Shown: positions 1 through 8,206 of the stretch, piece by piece
Position numbering within the stretch: the stretch's first letter is position 1
Layout: every line of letters starts with the position of its first letter
Assembly (NCBI GenBank): GCA_047635375.1
Contig: JBLIKP010000002.1
Span: 21,103 to 85,102 of the forward strand
Source of the DNA: JBLIKP01 sp047635375
GTDB lineage: Bacteria; Bacteroidota; Bacteroidia; Sphingobacteriales; Sphingobacteriaceae
DNA: 64,000 bases
Direction of reading: 5' to 3'
Notes under the pieces: generated by a model
Told to the model about the DNA's origin: nothing
Databases searched by the model: none
What the model saw: only the letters and a program-made list of their open reading frames with translations
Program-made: the position numbers and the translations under genes

Positions 1-887
1 AAATAGTACTTTTCGGCGATATGGACGTAAACGGCATCCATTCCCATGATCTTACTATTTGCATACTTGTTTAATAAGGTAATAATGGAAAACCTGAAGT
101 TTTCATCATCGGTTTTAGCCAAATTAGCAATAACATCAATTGAGGCGATAATTGAATCTGGCACCTGCATGGTTAATTTGTCCATGTAGTAAATGATTTT
201 CCCTTCCATCAAGGGTGTTCTTACAAGGCGGTTATCTGCAAAATTTAAATTATCGAAGTAGTGCTTTTTAAAAAAATTATATGCAAAAAGGCTATCATTA
301 TTCCCCTCAGGTTGTTCGGGGATTTGAGGCTCTTGCATAGTTTTGAAAAGGGTGGATACAAACATATCCGGGTTTTCAGTAATGACCTTTTCCCTATAAT
401 TGTTTATTTCAACTCCAATATTTTTTATTTCTTTTTTAACAAGAGATGAATCGGTAGAAGTTTTAGCCTCCGTGAGTTTAGAATTTAATGCCTTGTTTTT
501 TTCTTGTTGATCACCTAAAAAGGAAAAATAGTGGAAAAATTTTTCGTTTTCCTTTGATCCTTGGACTTTCATGTTTTTTACAAAGCCTGGTTTATTAGTG
601 GATAGGGTAAAGTTTTGATCTGAAACTAAGAATTCAAAGTAGGATTCCTTGTTGAAGATAATTGAATATATTCCACCTTGAAGTTTCTCTTCTCCTTGAA
701 AAATATACTCTCCCTTAGAATTTAAATAGGCGGTATCTGTATAGTATTGTTTTTTACCATAATAGTTGGCAAGAAAAGCGGCAGAGTCCGTTGGGTTTTC
801 TACTTTGATTACAATATTATGACCAGATTTTTGGCCATAACTTAGATTAAAAGAAAGGCAGAATATTAATGGTAATAGGTATCTCAT
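1..887 (-). CDS. Exported TlpA/thioredoxin-like protein, N-terminal part (truncated by window edge)
   Basis: The reading frame starts at the ATG at 885-887 and stays open to base 1, so about 295 residues are visible and the C-terminus is missing. Residues 1-19 form a signal peptide (hydrophobic LLPLIFCLSFNLSYGQ). The following region (about 20-130) resembles the DUF4369 beta-rich domain, and the helical region after it resembles DUF5106; in Bacteroidota these precede a thioredoxin/TlpA domain, which would lie outside the window. The inferred role is an exported thiol-disulfide or redox protein, but no CxxC motif can be seen here. The next gene on this strand, the MATE pump, ends 58 nt upstream of its start. 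Family assignment is from overall pattern only. Confidence 0.7.
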   Translation of the reverse strand, partial: MRYLLPLIFCLSFNLSYGQKSGHNIVIKVENPTDSAAFLANYYGKKQYYTDTAYLNSKGEYIFQGEEKLQGGIYSIIFNKESYFEFLVSDQNFTLSTNKPGFVKNMKVQGSKENEKFFHYFSFLGDQQEKNKALNSKLTEAKTSTDSSLVKKEIKNIGVEINNYREKVITENPDMFVSTLFKTMQEPQIPEQPEGNNDSLFAYNFFKKHYFDNLNFADNRLVRTPLMEGKIIYYMDKLTMQVPDSIIASIDVIANLAKTDDENFRFSIITLLNKYANSKIMGMDAVYVHIAEKYY

Positions 888-945
888 GAGTAAATCTTGA
901 AAAAAAATGAGCTTAAAATTAATGATTAAACGTTGTTTACTCCTA

Positions 946-2277
946 CTAATTGTTCATTTTTTTGGTTAATATGTGAAATCTAGAAATATGGAATACTGCT
1001 GTTATTGTTAATCCGACAAGGAGCCCTATCCAAACTCCATTTACACCAAGGGAGGTTTTTATTCCTAAGTAATATCCTAAAGGAAGACCAATTACCCAAT
1101 AAGCGAATATGATAAAAATTGTGGGCCATTTTACATCTTCCATTCCACGCAAGGCCCCTAAGCCAACCACTTGTAAGCCGTCTGATAACTGAAAAAAGGC
1201 GGCAATAATCAGAAGACTTGAAGCCATAGCAATAACTTGAGAATCGTCGATATAATAGGCAGGGAAGATGTTTCGACCAAGGGCGAAAATAACGGCTGGT
1301 ATTGCCATAAAAAGTACGGAAATATGAAAGGCGGTAAATCCGGTTTTTCTTATTTCTGGAATGTTTTTTCTACCCATAGCATTCCCGACCCTTACCATGG
1401 CTCCTGAGGAAAGACCAGTAGCCATCATATAGCTTAAAGCGGCAAGACTAAGAGCGATTTGATGAGCTGCCAGCTCCTTGGCGCCAATCCAACCGACAAT
1501 AATTGCGGCAATTGCAAATGCACTAACTTCAACCGTATATTGAACTCCTGAAGGGATTCCTATTTTTAATAATTTCCTGAATATTTTCTTGTCGATTTTG
1601 GTGGTCCATAACTTGGTCACCAGTCCGTTTAAATCTTTATGATATTTAATATAGGCTAACATGGAAAGGGCCATAATCACACGCGAAATTAATGTTGCAT
1701 AACCAGCTCCTTCTAATTCCAATCTTGGAAATCCATAATTACCATAAATAAGCAAGTAGTTTAGCCCAATGTTTAATAAGTTCCCGCCGAGTGAAATGAC
1801 CATTGCCATCCGCGTAAGCGAAAGCCCTTCGCAATATTGCTTTGTGGCCATGTAGGTCATAAAAGGAATAGTGGAAAGTCCAATTATTGCGAAATAAGGC
1901 GAGGCTAAATCGGCTACTAATGGTTCTTGGTCTAAGTATCCAAATACTGGGATAAAGGCAATTACAAGTAGGAAAAGTATTATTCCTAAAATATTATTAA
2001 GCACCAGGCCTTGGGGAAGGATAGCGCGTAATGCATTTTTATCGTTTCTAGCATGTGCATTAGCCACAGGCGGGGTAATACCGTAACTTGCTCCTAAACC
2101 AAAGACGATCAAAATACTAAATATTCCATTTGCAAGGGAAGAAGCAGCTAATGGATAGGTGCCTAATTGCCCAATCATTATACTGTCGGATAAGCCAACA
2201 ATAACATGTCCTACTTGACCCAATGCAATGGGCCACGCAATTCCTAAATGTTTTTTATAATGAGTAAGGTAATGCAC
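946..2277 (-). CDS. MATE family multidrug efflux transporter
   Basis: A 443-residue protein with about twelve hydrophobic segments and the two-lobed MatE arrangement (about residues 15-175 and 240-400). The start (LGIAWPIALGQVGHVIVGLSD) is typical of NorM-like proteins, where the first helix faces the shared membrane cavity. These pumps export cationic drugs or metabolites from the cytoplasm in exchange for sodium or protons. The length matches the family (about 440-460). It lies 36 nt downstream of the disrupted outer-membrane gene at 2314-2834 on the same strand, but nothing else links them. The substrate and coupling ion cannot be told from the sequence. Confidence 0.93.
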   Translation of the reverse strand: MHYLTHYKKHLGIAWPIALGQVGHVIVGLSDSIMIGQLGTYPLAASSLANGIFSILIVFGLGASYGITPPVANAHARNDKNALRAILPQGLVLNNILGIILFLLVIAFIPVFGYLDQEPLVADLASPYFAIIGLSTIPFMTYMATKQYCEGLSLTRMAMVISLGGNLLNIGLNYLLIYGNYGFPRLELEGAGYATLISRVIMALSMLAYIKYHKDLNGLVTKLWTTKIDKKIFRKLLKIGIPSGVQYTVEVSAFAIAAIIVGWIGAKELAAHQIALSLAALSYMMATGLSSGAMVRVGNAMGRKNIPEIRKTGFTAFHISVLFMAIPAVIFALGRNIFPAYYIDDSQVIAMASSLLIIAAFFQLSDGLQVVGLGALRGMEDVKWPTIFIIFAYWVIGLPLGYYLGIKTSLGVNGVWIGLLVGLTITAVFHISRFHILTKKMNN

Positions 2278-2313
2278 CGGGCAAAGATGAGAAAATACAA
2301 GCCTATTTGTTTG

Positions 2314-2834
2314 CTAATACTTTAATTTTTTTGATTTGCTTTTTCTAAGTAGAAAATTAAATCCAAAATCCATGTAATCAGCTTGTTCTCTATGGGATTT
2401 TAAAAACATATGGGCGGATATATTATTGGTTATAAAGTAGTTAAGTCCAATGTTGGAGTAGTATTTTATTTTATAGGGGTTATGAAAAACCAAATACCTT
2501 CCAAAACCTACATTTAATCCTAATCGGCCAAGGAAAATTTCATTGTTAAAGCTAATCCCATGAGCAAATTTCGCATTACTTGTTGCGTAATTCATATGAA
2601 TTTTAGGGTTTGCGTAATAGTAAATATCAAGTCTTGGTTTGACATTAATTATGGGGTGAATAGGAATAGAAAGTCCAATGCCGCCAGCACTTTTTAAAGG
2701 TCCATTATTTTTATCTGTTATCCCCTTCGTCCACCTCCAATATTGATTTCTGGTGAAGTTTCTTTTAATTTAATTTGGCCAAAAGAAACTTCATTGAAAA
2801 GTAATAAACAGAATAAAATTACAATTAACCTCAT
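2314..2834 (-). pseudogene. Disrupted outer-membrane beta-barrel gene, second member of a PagL-like pair
   Basis: ATG at 2832-2834 begins a clear signal peptide (MRLIVILFCLLLFNEVSFGQ). That frame stops after about 38 codons at GGACGAAGGGGATAA. The neighbouring frame, entered by a one-base shift near 2725-2735, is open down to the stop at 2314 and encodes alternating beta-strand-like sequence (GGIGLSIPI, FLGRLGLNVGFGRYLV, YYSNIGLNYFI) ending KSHREQADYMDFGFNFLL. That ending resembles the K(T/S)H..AdY...Gi.y strand at the end of Bacteroidota acyloxyacyl hydrolases. It starts 1 nt after the stop of the neighbouring copy. A sequencing error in the G-rich run could also explain the shift. Confidence 0.6.
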
Positions 2835-2835
2835 A

Positions 2836-3453
2836 TTAATAATTGAATTTCAAGCCCAATAAAGCAATATTTAATCCGCCATTGGGTATTGTAAAAGACC
2901 CATTTGAGGTGTGGTATGCCCTTATAAATAATGCAATACATCTTTCTTTCATGTTTAAAGGGATGGAGTATAAAAGGTCTGCCTTAAACGAATAATTAAA
3001 TGGTGTTCCCAAATATCTATTGTTGGGATGAGTTATATGGCTTTTAGTGGAGTATGAACCGCCGAAACCGGGTGCGAAAATTATTTTATTCTTCTTATCC
3101 ATTATAATGCTTTCTATGGATGCTGTAATGCCGTAGTTAATTCCTATTTCATCTTTATTGATATCATTAACACCTCTTAATCAATTAAAGTCCTAGGCGA
3201 AAAAGCAAAGTGAAAGTGATTTTGCATTAAGAATTTTGAGCCAATTTTCAGTTCTGTTTAATAATATTGACCTCCCAAGGTTAAATCCATAAGCGCGATC
3301 ATTAAGTAAGGTTTTACTTTCTGGGATTAAATGCGTTCCACCTAAAACCGAGAAATTCCATGTTTTTTTACCATTGTATAATTGACCTTTGGTGATGATT
3401 GGCGAAATACCAATTAGGAAAATAAAAATAAGCTTTTGAAAAAAATTTTCCAT
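2836..3453 (-). pseudogene. Lipid A 3-O-deacylase (PagL/acyloxyacyl hydrolase)-like gene with two in-frame stops
   Basis: One reading frame runs from ATG at 3451-3453 to TAA at 2836 (about 206 codons) but is broken by TAG at 3193-3195 and TGA at 3181-3183, four codons apart. Residues 1-23 look like a signal peptide. The C-terminal part contains YHTSNGS followed by PNGGLN, matching the H-x-S catalytic motif and PN.G.N strand of PagL-type lipid A deacylases, which remove the 3-linked acyl chain in the outer membrane. The flanking sequence still reads as plausible protein (GVNDINKDEIGINYGIT), so decay appears recent. It is followed at once by a second disrupted barrel gene on the same strand. 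Confidence 0.6.
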
Positions 3454-3532
3454 TACTTTGAATCTAAGCTAAGATACACCAGAAAAAGGATGTTATTATT
3501 CCTTAATAAACTTAAATTTTCAATCTATTATA

Positions 3533-4342
3533 ATGCAATTAAAATTAAAGCGTCCACTTTGTCTTTACGATATTGAATCTACAGGAGTTAATGTTAGCAG
3601 TGACAGAATTGTAGAAATCTCAATACTTAAGGTTCATCCTGACGGAAAAGAGGAAACTAAAACTATTAAAATAAATCCAACCATACCTATTCCACCTGAG
3701 GTTAGTATGATTCATGGGATTTATGATGAGGATATTAAGGATGCTCCAATCTTTAAAGAAGTTGCCAACGATTTGGTGAAATTTATTGGGAACAGTGACC
3801 TTTCTGGATACAACTGTCTGCGTTTTGATGTTCCAATTTTAATGGAAGAGTTTTTACGAGCAGGAATCGATTTTGATTTAGAAAAGCGATTTATTGTGGA
3901 TGTTCAAAACATATTCCATCAAATGGAGCAAAGGACATTAAAAGCGGCTTATAAGTTTTATTGCAATAAGAGTTTAGAAAATGCACATACCGCTGAGGCC
4001 GATACTATCGCCACTTACGAGGTGCTGAAAGCCCAAATTGAAAAATACGAGAAAACGGCATTTGTCGACAAAGACGGCAAAGAATCTTTTCCAGTAAAAA
4101 ACGATATGGAACAGCTCCATACGTTTACCAATGTCCGTAAATTTGTAGATTTTGCAGGAAGATTAGCCTTTAACAAGGACGGTAAAGAAGTAATTAACTT
4201 CGGGAAGCATAAGGGTAAAATTGCAGAAGAAGTTTTTCAATATGATGCCGGTTATTATGATTGGATGATGAAAGGTGACTTTCCTGAGTACACGAAAAAG
4301 AAAATTACCGAAATCCGACTTCGAGGTTTTAACAAAAAATAG
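3533..4342 (+). CDS. DnaQ-like 3'-5' exonuclease with ExoX-like C-terminal domain
   Basis: A 269-residue DEDDh exonuclease. Exo I is DIES (Asp13, Glu15), Exo II is GYNCLRFD (Asp99) and Exo III is HTAEAD (His152, Asp157), giving all four acidic residues and the catalytic histidine. Residues about 190-265 (FGKHKGK...YYDWMMKGDF) match the DUF3820/ExoX-like C-terminal domain. The family degrades single-stranded or mismatched DNA 3'-5' and includes the polymerase III epsilon proofreading subunit and exonuclease X; the C-terminal domain favours a repair or trimming role over proofreading. It stands alone, and mtaB follows 37 nt later behind its own -7 element. Confidence 0.9.
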   Translation: MQLKLKRPLCLYDIESTGVNVSSDRIVEISILKVHPDGKEETKTIKINPTIPIPPEVSMIHGIYDEDIKDAPIFKEVANDLVKFIGNSDLSGYNCLRFDVPILMEEFLRAGIDFDLEKRFIVDVQNIFHQMEQRTLKAAYKFYCNKSLENAHTAEADTIATYEVLKAQIEKYEKTAFVDKDGKESFPVKNDMEQLHTFTNVRKFVDFAGRLAFNKDGKEVINFGKHKGKIAEEVFQYDAGYYDWMMKGDFPEYTKKKITEIRLRGFNKK

Positions 4343-4364
4343 GAAGTCAATCCCCATAATTATG

Positions 4365-4372
4365 TAAATTTG
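4365..4372 (+). promoter_or_regulatory. Bacteroidota -7 element (TAAATTTG) upstream of mtaB
   Basis: TAAATTTG matches the TAnnTTTG -7 consensus and lies only 7 nt before the mtaB ATG at 4380. No good TTTG at -33 is visible. If used, transcription would begin at or next to the start codon, giving a leaderless or nearly leaderless mRNA. Confidence 0.45.
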
Positions 4373-4379
4373 CGGCGTT

Positions 4380-5720
4380 ATGCCCATTTCCAAAAAAGTA
4401 GCCTTCTATACCTTAGGATGTAAGTTGAATTATTCCGAAACCTCCGCAATTTCGCGTCTTTTCGAGGATAATAATTATAAGATTGTCGACTTCACCGAAA
4501 CTCCAGATATTTATGTGGTTAACACATGTTCTGTAACAGAAAATGCCGATAAAAAATGCAGGAAGGTTGTAAAGGAAGCATTAAAAATTAATGCTAAAGC
4601 TTTTGTGGTAATTGTTGGGTGCTATGCTCAATTAAAGCCAAAGGAAATCAGCGAAATACCTGGAGTAGATATGGTTTTGGGAGCTGCTGAGAAATTCAAT
4701 ATGCTTTCTCACATTGATGAACTTACCAAGTTGGATAAGCCTGTAGTCAAGGAAGGAGCAATTGCAGATGTAGATACCTTTATCGGTGCATATAGTTTTG
4801 GAGATAGAACTAGGACTTTTTTAAAAGTTCAGGACGGATGTGATTATTCTTGCGCCTTTTGCACAATTCCATTAGCACGCGGTGCTTCAAGAAGCGATAC
4901 TGTCGAAAATATTGTTGAAAGTGCACGGAATATTGCAAAGGATGGGGTGAAAGAGATTGTGCTTTCAGGGGTTAATATTGGAGATTATGGCAAAAATGTT
5001 GAAGGAAATTTCTTGGATTTAATTAAAGCCCTAGATAATGTTGAGGACATTAAAAGATTCAGGATTTCAAGTATAGAACCTAATTTACTGGACAACGAAA
5101 TAATCCAGTTTGTCGCGAATTCCAGAGCATTTGTCCCTCATTTTCACATTCCACTTCAGTCCGGAAATAACGAAATTCTTGCGCTAATGCGCCGAAGATA
5201 TAAAAGGGAACTCTACGTGGATAGGGTTGAATTTATTAAAAATGTAATGCCCGATTGTTGTATTGGAGTGGATGTTATTGTTGGCTTTCCTGGGGAAACG
5301 GATGAGCATTTCGAAGACACTTACAAGTTTTTGAGTGAGCTTGATATATCATACCTGCACGTGTTTACTTATAGCGAAAGACAAAATACTCTTGCTGCCG
5401 AAATGAAGGATGTTGTGCCAAATAAGGTACGAGCCCAAAGAAGCAAGCGTCTCCATATACTTTCTGATAAAAAGCGCCTTGAGTTTTATAGAAACCAAGT
5501 GTCAAAAAATAACATCCATAATGTACTGTTCGAATCTGAAGAGAAAAGCGGACAAATGCACGGATTTACAGATAATTACGTAAAAATTAAAGTGAAATTT
5601 GATCCTCTTTTAACGAATCAAATTAAAGAAGTTAATTTAACCGGAATTACGGAAGATGGCTTAGTAACCATTTCAGAGTTAGCAATTCCAAACAGCCACC
5701 TTGAGGCTCAAAAAAAATAA
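4380..5720 (+). CDS. mtaB: tRNA (N6-threonylcarbamoyladenosine-37-C2)-methylthiotransferase MtaB
   Basis: A 446-residue radical-SAM methylthiotransferase. The N-terminal UPF0004 domain has the three cluster cysteines Cys14 (TLGCKLN), Cys50 (NTCSVT) and Cys81 (GCYAQ). The radical-SAM cluster is Cys154, Cys158 and Cys161 (CDYSCAFC), and the C-terminus (about 380-440) is TRAM-like for tRNA binding. The enzyme converts t6A37 to ms2t6A37 in tRNAs reading ANN codons, using S-adenosylmethionine. KLN after the first cysteine and the length favour MtaB over MiaB or RimO. lgt follows 3 nt later, so it heads a mtaB-lgt-gtrA-IMPase cluster. Confidence 0.95.
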   Translation: MPISKKVAFYTLGCKLNYSETSAISRLFEDNNYKIVDFTETPDIYVVNTCSVTENADKKCRKVVKEALKINAKAFVVIVGCYAQLKPKEISEIPGVDMVLGAAEKFNMLSHIDELTKLDKPVVKEGAIADVDTFIGAYSFGDRTRTFLKVQDGCDYSCAFCTIPLARGASRSDTVENIVESARNIAKDGVKEIVLSGVNIGDYGKNVEGNFLDLIKALDNVEDIKRFRISSIEPNLLDNEIIQFVANSRAFVPHFHIPLQSGNNEILALMRRRYKRELYVDRVEFIKNVMPDCCIGVDVIVGFPGETDEHFEDTYKFLSELDISYLHVFTYSERQNTLAAEMKDVVPNKVRAQRSKRLHILSDKKRLEFYRNQVSKNNIHNVLFESEEKSGQMHGFTDNYVKIKVKFDPLLTNQIKEVNLTGITEDGLVTISELAIPNSHLEAQKK

Positions 5721-5723
5721 TAA

Positions 5724-6920
5724 ATGTTCCCAACCCTTTCCCATTTAATTGAATACCTAACAGGAGTCTATATTCCTTTGCCTATTCAAAGTTTCGGCTT
5801 TTTGGTTGCACTTGCTTTCGTGGCAGGGCATTGGGCCTTTACCTCAGAATTAAAGCGAAAAGAAACTGATGGATGGGTAAAGCCATTTGAATCAGAAGAG
5901 AAGGTCGGAGAAAAAGCTTCCCAAAAAGACCTGATAATGAATTTTATTATTGGATTTTTAGTTGGTTTCAAGGTATTGTTTCTAATTCTTAATTATACAG
6001 AATTCGTGAACAACCCACAGGTGGCGCTATTAAGTTTTAAGGGTAATTTTATAGGTGGCCTTATCGGCGGAAGTCTTGCTGCTTATTTACTTTATAAAGA
6101 AAAATTAAAGGGGGCATTACCCAAGCCAAAAATGGTGAAGGTAACGGTTCGTCCATTTCAATTAATGGGAACGATTACTCTTGTCGCTGCTATTTCTGGA
6201 TTTTTAGGAGCTAAAATATTTCATAACCTAGAATACCCTGCGCAGTTTATGGCTGATCCCATTGGAGCTTTTATTTCCTTTAGCGGATTAACTTTTTTTG
6301 GAGGACTAATTGGCGGTGCTATTGGAGTTTTATGTTACTGTAGAAGGAAAGGCATCCATCCGTTGGTTATGTTAGACGTTGGGGCTCCAGGGATGATGTT
6401 ATCCTATGGCTTAGGCCGATTGGGTTGTCAACTTGCCGGGGATGGAGACTGGGGAATAGTTGCTCAGGGTCCAAAACCAGATTGGATGAGCTTTCTTCCA
6501 GACTGGGTTTATTCATTTAGATTTCCCCATAACGTAATAAATGAAGGGATTCCAATTGAAGGGTGCGAAGGTCGTTTTTGTAGTATTCTCCCAGAAGGAG
6601 TTTACCCTACCTCACTTTATGAAGCAATTGGTGGAGTTTTGTTGTTTTTTATCATCTGGGGAATTAGGAAGAAGTTCAGTGTTCCTGGTTTGTTGTTTTC
6701 AATTTACTTTATCCTTGCAGGATTAGAGCGATTTTTCATTGAAAAAGTAAGGGTTAATAGCCTCTATAATGTAAATGGTTTTGAGTTCACCCAAGCCGAA
6801 TTAATTTCATCAATTATGATTATTGCTGGAGTTGTAAGCTCAATTTACCTAATAGTTAAAAAAGACAAGATTTTATCCTCCGTCAGGGAATTCGTGATTA
6901 ATACAAAAGTAAAGGCATAA
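5724..6920 (+). CDS. lgt: Prolipoprotein diacylglyceryl transferase Lgt
   Basis: A 398-residue inner-membrane protein with about seven hydrophobic segments. The Lgt signature is GRLGCQLAGDGDWG at about 231-244; the GDGDWG form replaces the NGCCYG of proteobacterial Lgt, as is usual in Bacteroidota. Lgt moves diacylglycerol from phosphatidylglycerol to the lipobox cysteine of prolipoproteins, the first step of lipoprotein maturation. Several lipoprotein substrates are encoded in this window (MFP at 12399, TamL, the di-haem peroxidase). The protein is longer than E. coli Lgt (291 aa), with an extra soluble insertion near residues 40-70. It lies 3 nt from mtaB and 3 nt from the GtrA-like gene. 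Confidence 0.95.
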   Translation: MFPTLSHLIEYLTGVYIPLPIQSFGFLVALAFVAGHWAFTSELKRKETDGWVKPFESEEKVGEKASQKDLIMNFIIGFLVGFKVLFLILNYTEFVNNPQVALLSFKGNFIGGLIGGSLAAYLLYKEKLKGALPKPKMVKVTVRPFQLMGTITLVAAISGFLGAKIFHNLEYPAQFMADPIGAFISFSGLTFFGGLIGGAIGVLCYCRRKGIHPLVMLDVGAPGMMLSYGLGRLGCQLAGDGDWGIVAQGPKPDWMSFLPDWVYSFRFPHNVINEGIPIEGCEGRFCSILPEGVYPTSLYEAIGGVLLFFIIWGIRKKFSVPGLLFSIYFILAGLERFFIEKVRVNSLYNVNGFEFTQAELISSIMIIAGVVSSIYLIVKKDKILSSVREFVINTKVKA

Positions 6921-6923
6921 AAT

Positions 6924-7385
6924 ATGTTCCGATTACTTTTTAGACGTTTCGCAGAAATTAAACTGATACGTTATTTCTTTACCGCTGGAATGGCAACGGT
7001 GGTCGATTTTGCCACGTATTTCGTTTTCTTTCAATGGGTTTTTAAAAAGGAGAATGTTCCGGTTTTTGGGCTTGTCCTTTCAGGTCCAATTGCCGCATTA
7101 GTAATCTCCTATTCTGTTGGCTTAATTGTGAATTTTACATTAACCAAGATATTGGTTTTCAATGACTCTGACCTCCGAACTCGAACTCAATTCCTTAGGT
7201 ATCTCTTAGTCGCTTTTGTTACATTTTGGGCGAATTATTTTGTGTTAAAAGCCCTAATTGAATATTTGGATATTTATCCCACTCCTTCCCGGATGATTAG
7301 CGCAATCCTTGTTGCATTTCTAAGCTTTTCCTTTCACAAAGTATTTACCTTTAAAGTAAATAAACCCAAAAATGGAAATCAATAA
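6924..7385 (+). CDS. GtrA-like four-helix membrane protein
   Basis: A 153-residue protein with four hydrophobic segments and the family pattern: an N-terminal IRYFFTAGMATVVDFATYF, a central VGLIVNFTLTKILVFND and a C-terminal FSFHKVFTFK. GtrA-family proteins (PF04138) are thought to move or position undecaprenyl-linked sugars during cell-surface polysaccharide synthesis. The gene overlaps the start of the IMPase-like gene by 14 nt, so the two are translationally coupled. No glycosyltransferase partner is adjacent, so the transported molecule is unknown. Confidence 0.85.
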   Translation: MFRLLFRRFAEIKLIRYFFTAGMATVVDFATYFVFFQWVFKKENVPVFGLVLSGPIAALVISYSVGLIVNFTLTKILVFNDSDLRTRTQFLRYLLVAFVTFWANYFVLKALIEYLDIYPTPSRMISAILVAFLSFSFHKVFTFKVNKPKNGNQ

Positions 7386-8163
7386 TAATACTTTATCCCA
7401 AGTGCAATTGGTGGCCCGGCAAGCTGGGGATTTTATCCGCCTTGAGCGTGAAAAGTTCTCACAATCTGAAGTGGTAGAAAAGGGATTAAATGACTTAGTT
7501 TCTTACGTAGATATTTCCGCCGAAAAAATAATTGTAAATGGTCTTAAGGAGATAATTCCACAAGCAGGATTTCTTACCGAAGAAAAGACAACCACGTTAA
7601 AAGATGAGGATGTTTTTTGGATTATTGACCCACTTGATGGAACTACCAATTTCATTCATGGGCTTCCTGTATTTTCAGTATCCATAGCGCTTTCCGTTCA
7701 AAACGAGCTGGTACTTGGCGTGGTTTACGAAGTGGGAAGGGATGAAATGTTTGCTGCAATAAAGGGACAAGGAGCAACCATGAATGGCAAGTCTATTTGT
7801 GTTTCGGCTCAAGGTGATGGGAGAAAAACCCTTGTGGCTACTGGATTTCCCTATAATAACTTCGAAAAGGAGGAAGCCTACATATCGTTATTTAGAAAGT
7901 TCATGAATCACACCCACGGTCTTCGCCGATTTGGAAGTGCCGCCGTAGATTTATGCTATGTTGCATGTGGAAGATTTGATGGCTTTTTTGAATATAATCT
8001 AAACGCCTGGGACGTAGCAGGAGGTGCTGTAATTGTTAAAGAAGCAGGCGGAACGGTTTCTAACTTTGAAAATGGAACGGAGTTTATTGAAAAACGAGAA
8101 ATCCTTGCGACAAACACCAAAGTTCATCTCGAATTCGTAGGGTTTACAAAAGAATTTAAATAA
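7372..8163 (+). CDS. Inositol monophosphatase family phosphatase (SuhB-like)
   Basis: A 263-residue protein with the metal-binding signatures of the IMPase superfamily: Glu70-Glu71 (FLTEE), WIIDPLDGTTNFIHG with Asp86, Asp89, Gly90 and Thr91, and NAWDVAGG near 211-218. These residues bind the Mg2+ ions used to hydrolyse a phosphomonoester such as inositol-1-phosphate. In bacteria lacking inositol pathways the substrate is often another sugar phosphate, or the protein acts with the ribosome-assembly machinery as SuhB. It overlaps the GtrA-like gene and ends directly at a strong terminator, closing the cluster. Confidence 0.92.
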   Translation: MEINNNTLSQVQLVARQAGDFIRLEREKFSQSEVVEKGLNDLVSYVDISAEKIIVNGLKEIIPQAGFLTEEKTTTLKDEDVFWIIDPLDGTTNFIHGLPVFSVSIALSVQNELVLGVVYEVGRDEMFAAIKGQGATMNGKSICVSAQGDGRKTLVATGFPYNNFEKEEAYISLFRKFMNHTHGLRRFGSAAVDLCYVACGRFDGFFEYNLNAWDVAGGAVIVKEAGGTVSNFENGTEFIEKREILATNTKVHLEFVGFTKEFK

Positions 8164-8190
8164 AAAAGCGGGCTTCAGCCCGCTTTTTTA
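8163..8190. terminator. Bidirectional rho-independent terminator
   Basis: A GC-rich stem GCGGGC-TTCA-GCCCGC is flanked by A6 on the left and T7 on the right, so it can terminate both the IMPase operon (+) and purB (-), whose stops lie on either side. Confidence 0.95.
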
Positions 8191-8206
8191 TTTAGTATGT
8201 TTTCTA

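Noticed and set aside
261..449. 62-codon + strand ORF near the window start
   Set aside because: It is antisense to the exported TlpA-like protein and has no supporting features.
3181..3195. Programmed stop-codon readthrough in the PagL-like gene
   Set aside because: Two different stops four codons apart, next to a frameshifted sister gene, fit decay better than recoding; no stimulatory structure is seen.
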